Source: Dactylorhiza incarnata
Taxonomy: Eukaryota > Streptophyta > Magnoliopsida > Asparagales > Orchidaceae
Reading direction: 5' to 3'
NCBI GenBank assembly: GCA_033032865.1
Contig: JAWHQI010000049.1
Coordinates: 6,510,001 to 6,574,000 of the forward strand
DNA: 64,000 nt
In this document: positions 1 to 13,519 of the stretch, piece after piece
Layout of the letters: every line of letters begins with the position of its first letter
Numbering within the stretch: position 1 is the first letter of the stretch
Translations under genes and position numbers: made by a program
The notes under the pieces: model-generated
What the model was told of the DNA's origin: nothing
Databases searched by the model: none
The model's input: only the letters and a program-made list of their open reading frames with translations

Positions 1-1355
1 ATTATGGAGCATCTAACAATACATTTAGCTGAAGAGGCCTCCGTTGGTGGTCCGGTGCAATTTCGATGGATGTATCCTATTGAAAGGTAATTAACATTTC
101 AAATACTTGAATATATATGTATATTATAGTTTTTATTAACTTATTGTATATATTGGAATTAGGTATCTACTTACCTTGAAGAAATATGTTTGTAACCGTG
201 CTCATCCAGAAGGTTCTATTGCGAAAGGATATCTAATGGAGGAATGTATGAACTTTTTTGAACGATATCTTGATGGCGTTGAAACAAAATCTAATCGGCA
301 AAATAGAAATTATGATGGAGGTCATGACATTGGTCGTCCTTTTAAAAAGGGGAAAAGGGTACAACTTGATGAGGTCTATTGGACACAAATGCATCGTCAT
401 ATTCTTTTCAACACAGATGCAATCACACCTTTTCTAAAGTGAGTTGTCATATTTTTCCTATCAATCTACTTTGATGTTACTTTTTTAATATCAAAATGTC
501 TTATTATATAGGAAGCACATCGAAGAACTTAAAAAGATAATGCCTCGTATGACCGAACATCAAATTGATAAAGCTCATAATGAATCATTTCATTCATGGT
601 TTAAACAATATGTAAGTTATTCAATATATTAATGGAGATCAAATTTTTAATGAATCATTTCATTAATTTCTTTCAAGTTTTGAGTATTTCTACAGGTTAG
701 GTCTTTTGACATCAATCTATCCAAAGAAGTTGAACATCTTAGTGAAGGTCCTGATAATTGGGCATGGAGATATGATGGATATTTTATTAATGGATTTCGT
801 TTTCGCACGAAGTACAAAGATCATAAAAGAATTACCCAAAATAGTGGCGTGGTGCTTAAAGCAAGTACAACTAGTTATGCTAGCTCCAAAGATAAAAACC
901 CACGTGTTGGGGGTGTCACTTACTATGGAAGGTTAACGGATATTTTTGAGATTCGTTATAGTAATGATTTTAGATTCATCCTATTTAAGTGTGATTGGGT
1001 AGACCCTCAAGTTGGAAAAAAGCTAGATGAATTTAGTTTCACTCTTGTGAACTTCAATCATTTGATGTATAAACAAAATAAAATGATAGACGAGCCTTTC
1101 ATATTAGCCACTCAAGCAGAGCAAGTTTGTTACATCAAAGATCCTCTGGAACAAGATTGGGAAGTCGTTATGAATGTGGCAGTTCGAGATTCATTTGATG
1201 TTGAACCTCAAGTAGAACCATTAAGCCGACAACATTTGGATGAAACAATATGTATACGCGATGATGATACTAATTGGGTTAGAGAAGGAGTTGATGGTGA
1301 TGTTGTTGATGATATGCTTTTAGAAGTTATTGATGAAATGACTAATGAAGAGTAA
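1..1355 (+). CDS. CACTA transposase TNP2, C-terminal part (DUF4218 and DUF4216)
   Basis: This is the 3' part of the main CACTA transposase gene, whose product cuts element ends in the nucleus. I read exons at 1-86, 163-438, 512-611 and 696-1355, joined by GT-AG introns that keep one frame. The first two exons match the DUF4218 domain (RWMYPIERYLLTLKKYV, then NRAHPEG and an EEC-type motif). The last exon holds DUF4216 (NPRVGGVTYYGRL, then FKCDWVDP). No internal stop is seen in the visible exons, and the protein ends in an acidic tail before TAA at 1355. The catalytic transposase core lies upstream, outside the window. A second gene starts 120 bp downstream in the same direction. The splice sites were chosen by eye from frame and family similarity. 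Confidence 0.85.
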
Positions 1356-1475
1356 TATTGTATGTTATCTTAATTTTTTAGATTTACAAATTACTATACT
1401 TAGTCATTTAATATGTAGTTCCTTACAATTATATTTGATTAAATAATGTAATTTGATTTATAAACTTTTATAGGT

Positions 1476-3179
1476 ATGGGGAAGAAAAATACTCGAGGAA
1501 AAACTATGAATGACAAGTTGCAACTCTCTCAATCCGTCGCCGCACATTCAATCTCTCAGCCTAATACAAATCCTGCACCAATATCCCAACCCGTCACCAC
1601 TCTACATTCAATTTCACGTGCAACTGCACAACCTACACCAATTTCCCAACCCATTGACACATCACATTCACTTGAGAATGCAGGTATTTCGAATCATAAT
1701 TTTTTTACTTTTGTATTATTATAACTTAATTTAGTTATTGACATTTTTTAATACAGATCTTCAAAATTCTTGTGAGAGTATTAATAAAAAGAGAGGTCGA
1801 GGCCATGCACATGGCATCCCAATGTGGGGGACAGGTGAGCAATTTCATGTTGATTTTGATAGATTTGGGTACCCTACAGGCAAGAGCGAGCAACCATTTG
1901 TTAACCAACTCGGTATATTAGCTAGAAATGGGTTTAAACTGCCACTCACATATCCACGATAGACGGATATACCTGATGACATGCTTGATGCTATATGGAG
2001 AGAGGTGCAGGTATGTTACTTTATTATATTTTCATTAATGAATGTCACATATAAAATAAACTCAATTTTATTCAATTCCTTTTCTTTGAGTAAATTTAGG
2101 AAAATACAGATGTTCCTCTGGATTTTCGAAGTAAATGCTTGCATTCAATTGGAATGCGGTGGAGAGAGTGGAAATATCACATTAAGCGTGATAACTATGA
2201 TATATATACGAATGATGAGGAGCGCCTTGCCATTGTTCCAGATCGTGTTATTTTTGATCAATGGAGAACTCTTGTCCAATATTGGGGACACGAATCTGTT
2301 AGAGTGGTATCAAAGAAAAACTCAATCAACCGTGAAAATCTTGGAGGATACCATAAAATGGGGAGGACCTCATTTCGCTCTGTTCGATTGGAGGTAAAAT
2401 CTAAAATATATTTATATAATGCATATATGATATCACAATTTTTGTTTTAGATGGAGAAACAAGGTAACCATCATGTAGATAGAATTAATGTTTTTATAAG
2501 AACACGAACAGATAAGAAGGGCAAAATTGATTTTGAAGCTCAGGAGGCCATTGTATGTTCCCATTTCTTTTTTCTCATAACTAATTTCAAAATAAAGTCA
2601 AAATATTGGTAACATTTCTTATTTTTATATCTTCATACCACAGGAAGATATGAACATGCTTCTTGAAAAGGTGCCTGAGGAGGAGCGCACCGCAGAATAT
2701 AGAGATTCATGCTTCACTCAGGTGATGGGAGAGGATGGACATGGGCGTTTGCGTACGTGGGGATTAATGAGGAAAAAAGATCTTAATTTACAACCTAGTC
2801 ATGAAGCGGATGAGTCAATCCGTTCTCACCTTCGAGAGGAAATGCAATCTCAGTTTGATGTTCAAATTGACCAAATGAAGACAGAAATGGAGGCACAAGT
2901 TAAAGTTCAAATGGAAGAACAGATGGCACGCCTACACCAAGAGATGCAAGCTCATTTGGCGCGTGTTGGCTACCCATTGACATCGACAACACCCTCTTCT
3001 AGAAGCCGAGCAGATCCTTCGATACCTTCTAGCACTGGACAAGTAAGTAGTATTTTTTATTACTCATTTAATTATTAATATGTTTAACATATCTCTAATG
3101 TATAATTTTTTAGGTTGGGGATGAAAATAGCGCTCACGAAGATGCGGAATTTCAGCAGATGTTGCACTACCCAAATTAA
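1476..3179 (+). pseudogene. CACTA second gene, Ptta/En/Spm plant transposase (Transposase_24-like), one nonsense codon
   Basis: This is the second CACTA gene, TNPA-like in position; TNPA-type proteins bind subterminal repeats. Suggested exons are 1476-1683, 1757-2010, 2100-2393, 2451-2552, 2644-3042 and 3114-3179, all with GT-AG borders and compatible phases. The N-terminus is rich in S, P, Q and T. It is followed by RGRGHAHGIPMWGTG and then the conserved block LDFRSKCLHSIGMRWREWK with YWGHESVRVVSKKN, typical of the plant Ptta/En/Spm family. The C-terminal exon at 2644-3042 has a charged, Q/E/M-rich stretch likely to form a coiled coil. A TAG at 1960-1962 interrupts exon 2 where I expect tryptophan (TGG to TAG), so this copy is probably inactive unless the stop is read through. 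Confidence 0.75.
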
Positions 3180-3939
3180 AGACTTTAATGTTGATCCACT
3201 TATGATAAATATTTTCAAAATTTTGAAACACTTTTGATTTCACTTTTGTGTGGTGAATTTATTTTGAGCAACATGTTGCTCACTTGCTGGAGTGCTTTAT
3301 AGATCTTGATAGCTTAATTTTGTATACATTATAAAACTGCATTTTGTTGCTAATCCGCAGTGTAGTTGTTTCTTTTTGTTTTTATTCCCATTGCGGGTTT
3401 TCTGTGAAATCATGGATATTCTTTAGCTGAGCTGGGACCAGGAGAAAAATTCAGATTCAGATTTGGTCACTGATGGAATGCCCCATTCTCGGACATTGGG
3501 TAATGCATTCCTATCCCGCTTAATTTTCCCTGCATTCCTCCGTCGAATCTCTACTCCATATCATAATTTTAACATTGCCAAGTCCAAGACAACTGTTTCT
3601 GCAGTACATGACTAAGTATAGAGCTGACATTTACCAAGGACAAGTAGAAAAATATGGTGCAAAAGATGGAAGCACCTGTAAAATGAGGTCCGGGAATAAT
3701 TTGGAATGATTGTTTGGGTAATCACTGCAACTGAAATAGTTTGCAAAAAGAAAATGTAAATGGGAATAATATTTGATGCAGCTCATGTTAGAACAAATGC
3801 ATTCAATCCAAAATCATTTGTTTGTAGGTGGAAGCTGTTGGGATCTATATACTTACATGAATTTCCGAATATTTATTAATCTGGGACTATTCTCAACAAC
3901 TCTACCTCCTGCATCGTCGGTTCAAACATAAAACCCCAT
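3180..3939. other. CACTA interior, no gene seen
   Basis: This AT-rich sequence follows the second CACTA gene and ends at the copia target site. I see no coding similarity, tandem repeat or terminal inverted repeat. It probably includes the 3' UTR of the upstream gene. Confidence 0.5.
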
Positions 3940-3944
3940 AAATC

Positions 3945-4777
3945 TGTTGGCGTAAACATTCCGTTTGATCGAAGTCAAAGGAAAATTATATAATTAATAT
4001 TTATATAAATATTAATTATATATTTGGCTGATTTAGACTGACATTTATTATTATGGCTTAATGGTGGCAGCCACTTATCACGGGAATTGGAGGATTGGCG
4101 TGGAGAGTCATTTTCTCTCTGTGCCACATGTCTCTCTCGCTTTTGTTGGCAGAGCCTATATATAGGCATTTTCGGTTTGCATAAAGATATGAAGAATAGC
4201 AGTTTCAGCAATAGCATTTGTGAATTGAGCGGTCAGCAAATTTGAGACCGGAAGAATAGCAACGCGTGAAGAATTTTGGAAGAATAGAAATAGCCGAGCG
4301 GTCTAAATTAATCGATCTCTCCTTTGGAAAAAGTGCGAACACTTTATTGCGAACTGTACTTTGCGGTCTCCACAAAAGAAAAGTTGCGGTCTCCACAGTA
4401 GAAGAAATAGTTGCGGTCTCAAGTGGCAGGCGGACAGAAGTTGGAGTTGACTCCTTGAAGAAGCAGAACACCTAGCTGCGGTTAGGAAGAGGAGAACTGG
4501 GCGGTCACAATATAGTGGCGTGAAGAAGCTTGCGGTCTAAAGTAGTAGAGGCGGAACAAGTTCCTGAAGCGAACTGTTTGGACGAACAGTAACTCCGGCG
4601 ATCTCGAAAGATTGGCGATTTCCTTTTGGCGAGCTTTAGTGTGTGAGTTTTGTGTAGAGTGGAGTTGTAATTGTGAACATAAGTTGTTGTGTTTGTGCTT
4701 TTGTAATTGTTATAATAAAAGAAGTTGTTTGCTCCTTTACTCGTGTTGTTGTGTGCCCACTACTTTCGTTTCCAACA
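3945..4777 (+). repeat. 5' LTR of the copia element
   Basis: The LTR begins TGTTGGCG and ends TTTCCAACA. U3 contains a TATA box near 4157. The R/U5 part carries a recurring GCGGTC motif (for example at about 4228, 4361, 4388, 4414, 4500 and 4533). An AATAAAA signal lies near 4714. Confidence 0.95.
4157..4164 (+). promoter_or_regulatory. TATA box in the copia 5' LTR
   Basis: TATATATA lies within CCTATATATAGG. The same box is conserved in the 3' LTR at about 9162-9169. It is the likely core promoter of the element's genomic RNA. Confidence 0.7.
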
Positions 4778-4778
4778 G

Positions 4779-4790
4779 TGGTATCAGAGC
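4779..4790 (+). other. Primer binding site, initiator tRNA-Met type
   Basis: TGGTATCAGAGC starts one base after the 5' LTR. It is complementary to the 3' end of initiator tRNA-Met, the usual primer for plant copia minus-strand synthesis. Confidence 0.9.
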
Positions 4791-4844
4791 TAGGTTGCGA
4801 ACCTTGGAAGAAACTCCGAAGAGTTGAAGAGGTGAAGACTTGAA

Positions 4845-7800
4845 GTGATGGAGATGATAAATGCTATGTCGGGTCAAGTTCCTAAGTTAACGAAAACTAA
4901 CTATGAGAACTGGAGCATCCAGATGAGAGTGCTGCTAGCCTCAAAGGAACTGTGGGATGTAGTGAATAATGGCTATACTGAGCAAACTACTGAACAAGAG
5001 CCGTCGTTGACTAACGCACAGAAGACGACACTTAGAGAAGCAATGAAGGCAGACAAGAAAGCTCTGTTCTTGTTATATCAAGGGGTTGACGAAGAAACCT
5101 TTGAGAAGATCTCAGACGCGAAGACTTCTAAGGAGGCATGGGAGGTGTTGCAACGCTCCATGCAGGGGGTAGACAAGGCTAAGAAGGTGACGTTGCAGTT
5201 CCTCCGTGCGGAGTATGAAGTAACAAAGATGCAAAGCACCGAGAAGGTCGGTGATTATGTGACCCGTCTGCGGACGCTCACAAATGAGATGAAGCGCAAT
5301 GGGGAGACGATCGAAGATGTGAGCTTCATGGAGAAGTTGTTGAGATCTATGTCGAAGAAGTTCCGCCATATAGTGGTGGCGATCGAAGAGTCGAAGGACC
5401 TCACCTTGATGGCCGTTGACGAGCTTGTAGGCTCTTTGCAAGCTCATGAGTATAGGATGCTGCAAGATGATGAAGAAGAGAGTGGCTTGGGAAAAGAACT
5501 CCATACTCAGTTGAATTTTGGAGAGAGCTCCGGAAGAGGAGGCGGCCAGCGTGGCCGAGGTCACCAAGGCAGAGGCAGTGGTAGAAGAGGAGGTAGAGAT
5601 CAAGGAAGGAACCAAAATTTCTATAGAGAGGCGGAGCAACCTCAAGGAGGTTGGCAAGAAGGAAGAGGAAGAGGCCGAGGAGATATGTCCCAAGTCCAAT
5701 GTTACAACTGTAACAAGTTTGGGCACATGAGCTATGACTGTTGGGCTCCGAGGAAGAGAGAAGAGGCCAATCACTATGCAGAAGCAAGCAACACAGGTGG
5801 AGACCCTATGATGTTCCTAACATATAGAGGAGCTGAAGGAGGAAGGAATGAAGTATGGTACTTGGACACAGGTGCCAGTAACCATATGTGTGGTGAGAAG
5901 GAGCTGTTTACTGACCTCGAACCATGTGGCGATGAGGTTAGTTTAGGTGATGCTTCGAAGATTTCTGTAGAAGGAAAAGGGGTGATAGCAGTCACCTTGA
6001 ATGGTGAGAAGGTGCACATTGGAGATGTCTTCTATGTTCCTGGCTTGAAGAGTAACATCTTAAGCCTTGGACAACTGGTGGAGAAAGGCTACTGCATCCA
6101 GCTGAAGGATGAAACGTTGGTCATGCGGAACAAAAGTGGAAGAGAAGTTGTGAAGGTGAAGATGACGACGAATCGTCTCTTTACATTGAAGATGGATGCC
6201 GAGGCGACGGCATGTCTTGCAACGACTGATGAAGAAGAATCTTGGCTATGGAATCACAGGATGGGTCACTTGGGCTTCAGTGGTCTGAAGCTCCTATCAC
6301 ATGCTAAAATGGTGGAAGGTCTGCCAAAGATCTTACCACCACAGAAGATCTGTGAAGCTTGTACAAAAGGGAAGCAGAAGCGGCAGACATTTGAAGGTGG
6401 CAAGTCTCGAAGAGCAAGGAGACAGCTTGAACTGATTCATTCGGACATTGCTGGTCCGTTTGATATTGCCTCAGTTGGCGGAAGCAGATACTACATCACT
6501 TTCACTGACGACTTCAGTCGGAAGTGTTGGGTATACTTCTTGAAAGAGAAGTCTGAGGCCTTTGACAAGTTCAAAGAGTTGAAGGCGATGGCTGAGAAAG
6601 AAAGTGGGCAGTTTCTGAAGGTGCTCAGAACTGATAGAGGTGGGGAGTACACCTCAAAACTATTTGATATTTTCTGCAAGGAGCATGGAATTGCTCATCA
6701 GTTGACTGTTGCTTACTCGCCTCAATAGAACGGAGTCACGGAGAGAAAGAATCCAACGATTCTGAATATGGCAAGGAGTATGGTGAAGGGCAAGAAGTTG
6801 CCAAAGGTGTTCTGGGCTGAGGCAGTACAATGTGCTGTGTACTTGCTGAACAGATGTCCTACTAAGAGTGTGAAGTTCAAGACTCCATATGAGGCGTGGA
6901 GTGGATGGAAACCAAGTGTTCAACACTTGAGAGTATTTGGGTGTGTGGCATATGCTCACATCCCTGACCAGAGGAGGAAGAAGCTAGATGACAAGAGCGA
7001 GAAATGTATATTTGTGGGCTACGCTCCAATGAGCAAGGCTTACAAGTTATACAATCCAGTGACGAAGAAGGCAATCATCTCGAGAGATGTCCTGTTCGTA
7101 GAAGATAGTAGCTGGAGCTGGGATGAGAAAGAAAGAAGCGTCAAAGGGATGTTCTTTGACGATGATGATGAAGATGGTGGTCATGAAGCTGAAGCTGAGG
7201 ATGGTGGAGATCACCCACCATCACCACCAAGCAGAGATTCAGGGGGAGTCTCTACACCCTACTCTAGTGGAGCAAGCACCAACAGGAGCAATGCTTGTGG
7301 AGCAAGCACTAGTAGGAGCAGCTCTGAGATGTCTCAACCTAGGATGAGAAGGTTTGAGGAGATCTATGAGGAGACGGAGCCGACACATGCTAACTTTTCT
7401 TTACATTGTCTCTTAGCAGATTGCGAGCCATATTCATATGAAGAAGCTTCTCAGGAGAAAACCTTGAGGAAGGCAATGGATGAAGAGATAACATCCATCA
7501 AGAAGAATGATACTTGGGAGTTGGTCACTCTGCCAGCAGGTCACAAGCCCATTGGTGTGAAATGGGTGTATCGAGTGAAGACGAACAAGGAAAGAGAAGT
7601 GGAGAAGCACAAGGCAAGACTCGTCACGAAAGGCTACAAACAAGTCCAAGGTGTGGACTACGACGAGGTCTTTGCTCCAGTAGCTCGGATTGACACCATC
7701 AGGTTGATCATCGTACTTGCAGCTCAATATAAGTGGAAGATCTGTCAGATGGACGTCAAGTCCGCTTTTCTGAATGGTTACCTAGAAGAAGTGGTGTATG

Positions 7801-8940
7801 TCCATCAGCCGCCTGGATATGAAGTGAAAGGTCAAGAGAAGAAAGTTTACAAGCTAAAGAAGGCATTGTACGGGTTAAAGCAAGCGCCTCGTGTGTGGAA
7901 TGAAAGGATAGATGCTTACTTTCAGAAGAACGGGTACATGAAGAGCCCGTATGAGTATGCACTCTACACGAAGATGGAGAAGAATGGAGATATCATGGTC
8001 GTGTGTCTGTACGTGGACGACATGATATTCACTGGCAATAATCCTTTGATGTTTGAAGAGTTCAGGAAGACAATGAAGGAGTTCGAGATGACTGATCTGG
8101 GCGAACTCACTTACTTCTTGGGCATAGAAGTACATCAGAAGCAGGATGGGATCTTCATCTCACAGAAGAAGTATGAAGAAGTTCCGGATGGAGAATAGCA
8201 AGGCTATCTCCACTCCTGCAGATCCGGGAGTGAAACTGAGGAAGGACTCGAAGGATGAAGTGGTTGACTCAACTATGTTCAAAAGTTTAGTAGGAAGTCT
8301 ACGATACCTGACTTTCACTAGACCTGATATTATGTATGCTGTTGGAGTGGTCAGCAGATACATGGAGGAGCCGAAGCAAGATCACTTCACTGCAGCAAAG
8401 AGGATCTTGAGGTTTGTGAATGGCACAAGGGATCATGGTCTGATGTACTCTACTGCAGAAGAGCTGAAGCTGGTCGGTTACACCGACAGTGATTATGGAG
8501 GAGATGTGAATGACCGAAAGAGCACCTCAGGGTATGCTTTTCATGTGGGAACAGCCGTGTTCTCATGGAGTTCAAAGAAGCAGGCAACGATTGTCTTATC
8601 TACCTGTGAAGCTGAGTACATCGTTGCGGCGGCGTGTACATGTCAGGCAATTTGGCTGAGGAATCTCCTGCAGGAGTTGCATCATCCACAGGATGTCCCT
8701 GTGAAGGTGTATGTTGACAACATGTCTGCTATCCAGCTAGCGAAGAATCCGGTGCTACATGGGCGTAGCAAACGCATTGAGACAAAATATCATTTTCTTC
8801 GTGAGCAAGTGCAACAAAAGGTGGTGGAGTTGGTTTACTGCCCCACGGGAGAGCAGATGGCGAACATTTTTACAAAGGCGTTGAAGACAGAGACATTCTT
8901 GAAGTGCAAGAGCAAACTCGGCATGTGCTGCCGTGTTTGA
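4845..8940 (+). pseudogene. Copia gag-pol polyprotein (gag, protease, integrase, RT, RNase H), one stop and one frameshift
   Basis: This is a single polyprotein in copia order. Gag starts at 4845 (LTKTNYENWSIQM, DUF4219/UBN2 type) and includes an RG-rich stretch and the knuckle CYNCNKFGHMSYDC. The protease has WYLDTGASNHMCG. The integrase has a pre-integrase zinc region, DIAGPF, RTDRGGEYTS and the E of TERKN. RT has [11 protein letters not shown] and [11 protein letters not shown], and RNase H has YTDSDYGGD, STCEAEY and YVDNMSA. A TAG at 6726-6728 replaces the second Q of the SPQQNG motif, consistent with CAA or CAG changing to TAG. Near 8170-8185 the frame shifts by +1. Compared with the usual spacing before KKFRMEN, about 14 nt are missing there. 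All catalytic residues I looked for are otherwise present. Confidence 0.95.
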
Positions 8941-8949
8941 GGGGGAGTT
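8939..8949 (+). other. Polypurine tract of the copia element
   Basis: A GAGGGGGAG run overlaps the end of the polyprotein stop region and abuts the 3' LTR. This is the position expected for plus-strand priming. Confidence 0.85.
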
Positions 8950-9782
8950 TGTTGGCGTAAATATTCCGTTTGACCGAAGTCAAAGGAAAATTATATAATT
9001 AATATTTATATAAATATTAATTATATATTTGGCTGATTTAGACTGGCATTTATTATTATGGCTTAATGGTGGCAGCCACTTATCACGGGAATTGGAAGAT
9101 TGGCGTGGAGATTCATTTTCTCTCTCTGCCACATGTCTCTCTCCCTTTTGTTGGTCGAGCCTATATATAGGCATTTTCGGTTTGCATAAAGATATGAAGA
9201 ATAGCAGTTTCAGCAATAGCATTTGTGAATTGAGCGGTCAGCAAATTTGAGACCGGAAGAATAGCAACACGTGAAGAATTTTGGAAGAATAGAAATAGTC
9301 GAGCGGTCTAAATTAATCGATCTCTCCTTTGGAAAAAGTGCGAACACTTTATTGCGAACTGTACTTTGCGGTCTCCACAAAAGAAAAGCTGCGGTCTCCA
9401 CAGTAGAAGAAATAGTTGCGGTCTCAAGTGGCACGCGGACAGAAGTTGGAGCTGACTCCTTGAAGAAGCAGAACACCTAGCTGCGGTTAGGAAGAGGAGA
9501 ACTGGGCGGTCACAATATAGTGGCGTGAAGAAGCTTGCGGCCTAAAGTAGTAGAGGCGGAACAAGTTCCTGAAGCGAACTGTTTGGACGAACAGTAACTC
9601 CGGCGATCTCGAAAGATTGGCGATCTCCTTTTGGCGAGCTTTAGTGTGTGAGTTTTGTGTAGAGTGGAGTTGTAATTGTGAACATAAGTTGTTGTGTTTG
9701 TGCTTTTGTAATTGTTATAATAAAAGAAGTTGTTTGCTCCTTTACTCGTGTTGTTGTGTGCCCAGTACTTTCGTTTCCAACA
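8950..9782 (+). repeat. 3' LTR of the copia element
   Basis: It has the same length as the 5' LTR (833 bp) and about 98 percent identity by eye. It is followed by the AAATC target duplication at 9783-9787. Confidence 0.95.
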
Positions 9783-9939
9783 AAATCTTCCTGTTTCTTC
9801 CTGTTTTATTTTGATCCAAAATTTACCTATTTGTTTAGTAAATCTGATTTAACATCATGTATTTTTTCTCGATTAATTTTGACTGTCTTTCTATGGGTAT
9901 ATTGTGCAGGAACTTTTGTCTAAAGCAATCTCAGGCATG

Positions 9940-10121
9940 ACAGTAGCGGTCCTGAACACGGTGGTTATGAACCGTCGTTTGGGAACGTCCGACCTCACCT
10001 AAGGAACTAGTTTTCTTTTCTTGATGGCGATTATAAATGTTATCATGCCAAATATACATTATATGGCTGTGGTGTTTTTGTCCAAACTCACCTGAGCAAA
10101 AAAGTCGTGCCAAACGGAGCC
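9940..10121 (-). repeat. Left copy of an inverted repeat pair, PIF-like end at 10121
   Basis: The segment matches 12396-12565 in inverted orientation. Shared blocks include GTCCTGAAC near 9950, ACGGTGGTTA near 9958 and CCAAACTCACC near 10082. Its right edge, read on the minus strand, starts GGCTCCGTTTGGC and is followed by TTA. This resembles the GGCTCTGTTTGGC end and TAA target of the PIF-like element at 39789. It is either one of two separate degraded MITEs or an arm of a larger element. Confidence 0.5.
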
Positions 10122-11861
<1,740 letters not shown>

Positions 11862-12395
11862 GTGCCACCCTTTCTAACAATTTTTCTTCTTCTGATTTCT
11901 CTGGAGAGAAACATGAAAAAGTACTAATGCAATTAGATTTTTTCTGAACAAAAATATATTATTTCTTAGTACTAATGTAATATCAGACTGCAATTATTTA
12001 GCATAATTATCTAGTTTGAAAATTCCATGTGAAACCAAAAACTTTCTGTTAGGAATCAATCGATATTATTTTTCTCGTAGACTACTGGCAATCTTGCCGA
12101 ACAACTGAGAGTCTTGTTGTGTTCATGAGAATTCTGTTAAGGAAAATTCAGTCTGGTAGATCATTAATTACTTTTATTAAAAACTTATTATTTAACATCG
12201 GCTATTGAAGTAAAGAAAATGCTCATTTCTTTTTCTAGCAAAGGTCTATTTTTGGTAGCAGGAAACATTATCATAATGGATATGAAGTTGAGTAAATATA
12301 ACTTATGTTAATGTATGCTTGCTAAAATGGTCTTTAATATCACCGATTCTCAAATGCAAAACAGATAATTATACTGGAGTATTTTATACTGAAAT
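11862..12395. other. AT-rich sequence after the captured fragments, no gene seen
   Basis: The start is probably the intron that followed the captured methyltransferase exon. I see no further exon of that gene. Confidence 0.4.
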
Positions 12396-12565
12396 GGTCT
12401 TTTGGCGCAGCACTTTTGCTCCGGTGAGTTTGGACCAAAACGTCACCGCTATCTTACACCAATTTGATAGGACAACGGTTGCAACTGCCACAAAAGAAAA
12501 AACTCACAAGCGTGCACGAACCACGGTCCGTGACCACTGCGTTCAGGACTGCTATAACCATATCA
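12396..12565 (+). repeat. Right copy of the inverted repeat pair
   Basis: Starts GGTCTTTTGGCGCAGC and contains GGTGAGTTTGGAC, CCACGGTCCGT and GTTCAGGAC, matching 9940-10121 read on the other strand. The two copies enclose the PCNA and methyltransferase fragments with about 2.3 kb between them. Divergence is high. Confidence 0.5.
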
Positions 12566-12908
12566 AGCGTACCCGCAATATTTCTTACTTAGAACTGCTT
12601 GTTGTGTTTACAAGTATTAGTCCCAACTATCTACCCTAAACCTATCTCCTCGTATCACTTTAGGGCCTAGTTTTGTTATGTGAGTTCAAAATGTATCTTC
12701 TACTTGGAGAATGATAGGTAAAATCAGTGTATATCATCCCTTTTCATGCTTCTCTAGTGCGCTCATACTTCTTATATTTTCCAAAATGTGCATTCAATCT
12801 TTAATTAGCTAAATTTCATGTTCTGTTGTTACACCAGTATCTGTAAATCATTCTAAATGTAAGACTTCTTCATTGTTGTGTAGTATCTGAAGATAATGGT
12901 AGAAGAAG

Positions 12909-13205
12909 ATGATGGCGGACTTCATGGTAATGAGTTTGGAAACTGCGCATTCCTCACAAGAGACGACTTCTGAACTACATGCTGAGTCAAAGAGTGAATT
13001 TGCGCATAAAAACATGGAAGAGAATTTTGAATCTTCAAAACTTTCTAGCTCTAAGCTATCATCCATAGGAGAGGAGGCAATCAATCGATACAAAAATGCC
13101 CGTGATAGAGAATCCATGATGGAAGATATTCAGTCAGTTATCCTCGAAAAGTTTCAATTTTATTTGAGCTATTGTCTGCATGTGTGGCTGATTACCTCAT
13201 GTTAA
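12909..13205 (+). other. Unidentified open frame, possible captured gene fragment
   Basis: An open frame of 98 codons has a Ser/Glu-rich N-terminal half, a charged middle (INRYKNARDRESMMEDIQ) and a hydrophobic end. It follows a TAG acceptor-like site, and a hydrophobic open frame overlaps its end at 13172-13417. I do not recognise a family. Given the PCNA and PMT fragments nearby it could be a third captured piece, but it may be chance. Confidence 0.3.
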
Positions 13206-13519
13206 AACATTTCCAAATCTCTTATCCGTGTATGATTTTCTTGGTCTTGTTGGTTCCTGGTTTGGTATCTGGGATCATATATCCTCATCCCACTGTTTGT
13301 TTCCTGGGCATGGTAACAGGAACTTTTCTGCTCTTTTGTGCCGTTTTGTGTGGTAAATTTGGATTTTGGATGGAGTTAATCTTGATGCGGTTAAAGTTTA
13401 AACAAAAAAAATATTAGTCTTGTCTTTCTTTCTCTTGTCCTTTTGATGTGCTGCTATTTTATTCAAAAAAAATTCCATGATGGCATGCAGCATGTTTTTT
13501 AAAAAAAATAAAAAACAAC
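13206..13519. other. No feature recognised
   Basis: AT-rich sequence with poly-A runs near 13407, 13465 and 13500 lies between the unidentified frame and the subterminal repeats. Confidence 0.4.

Larger units (their letters stand above)
3945..9782 (+). mobile_element. Complete Ty1/copia LTR retrotransposon nested in the CACTA
   Basis: Two 833-bp direct LTRs (3945-4777 and 8950-9782) both start TGTTGG and end CCAACA. The target duplication AAATC is present at 3940-3944 and 9783-9787. A tRNA-Met primer site follows the 5' LTR and a purine tract precedes the 3' LTR. The two LTRs have equal length and differ at about 17 positions by eye, roughly 2 percent, so this is the youngest clearly dated insertion in the left stack. 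The polyprotein has one stop and one frameshift, so the copy is not autonomous now. Confidence 0.97.

Noticed and set aside
4778..4790. tRNA gene at the TGGTATCAGAG sites
   Set aside because: These are short primer binding sites complementary to tRNA-Met; no cloverleaf sequence is present around any of them.
5112..5774. Long minus-strand open frame of 220 codons
   Set aside because: It lies opposite the copia gag, which has clear domains on the plus strand; the frame is a shadow of its codon composition.
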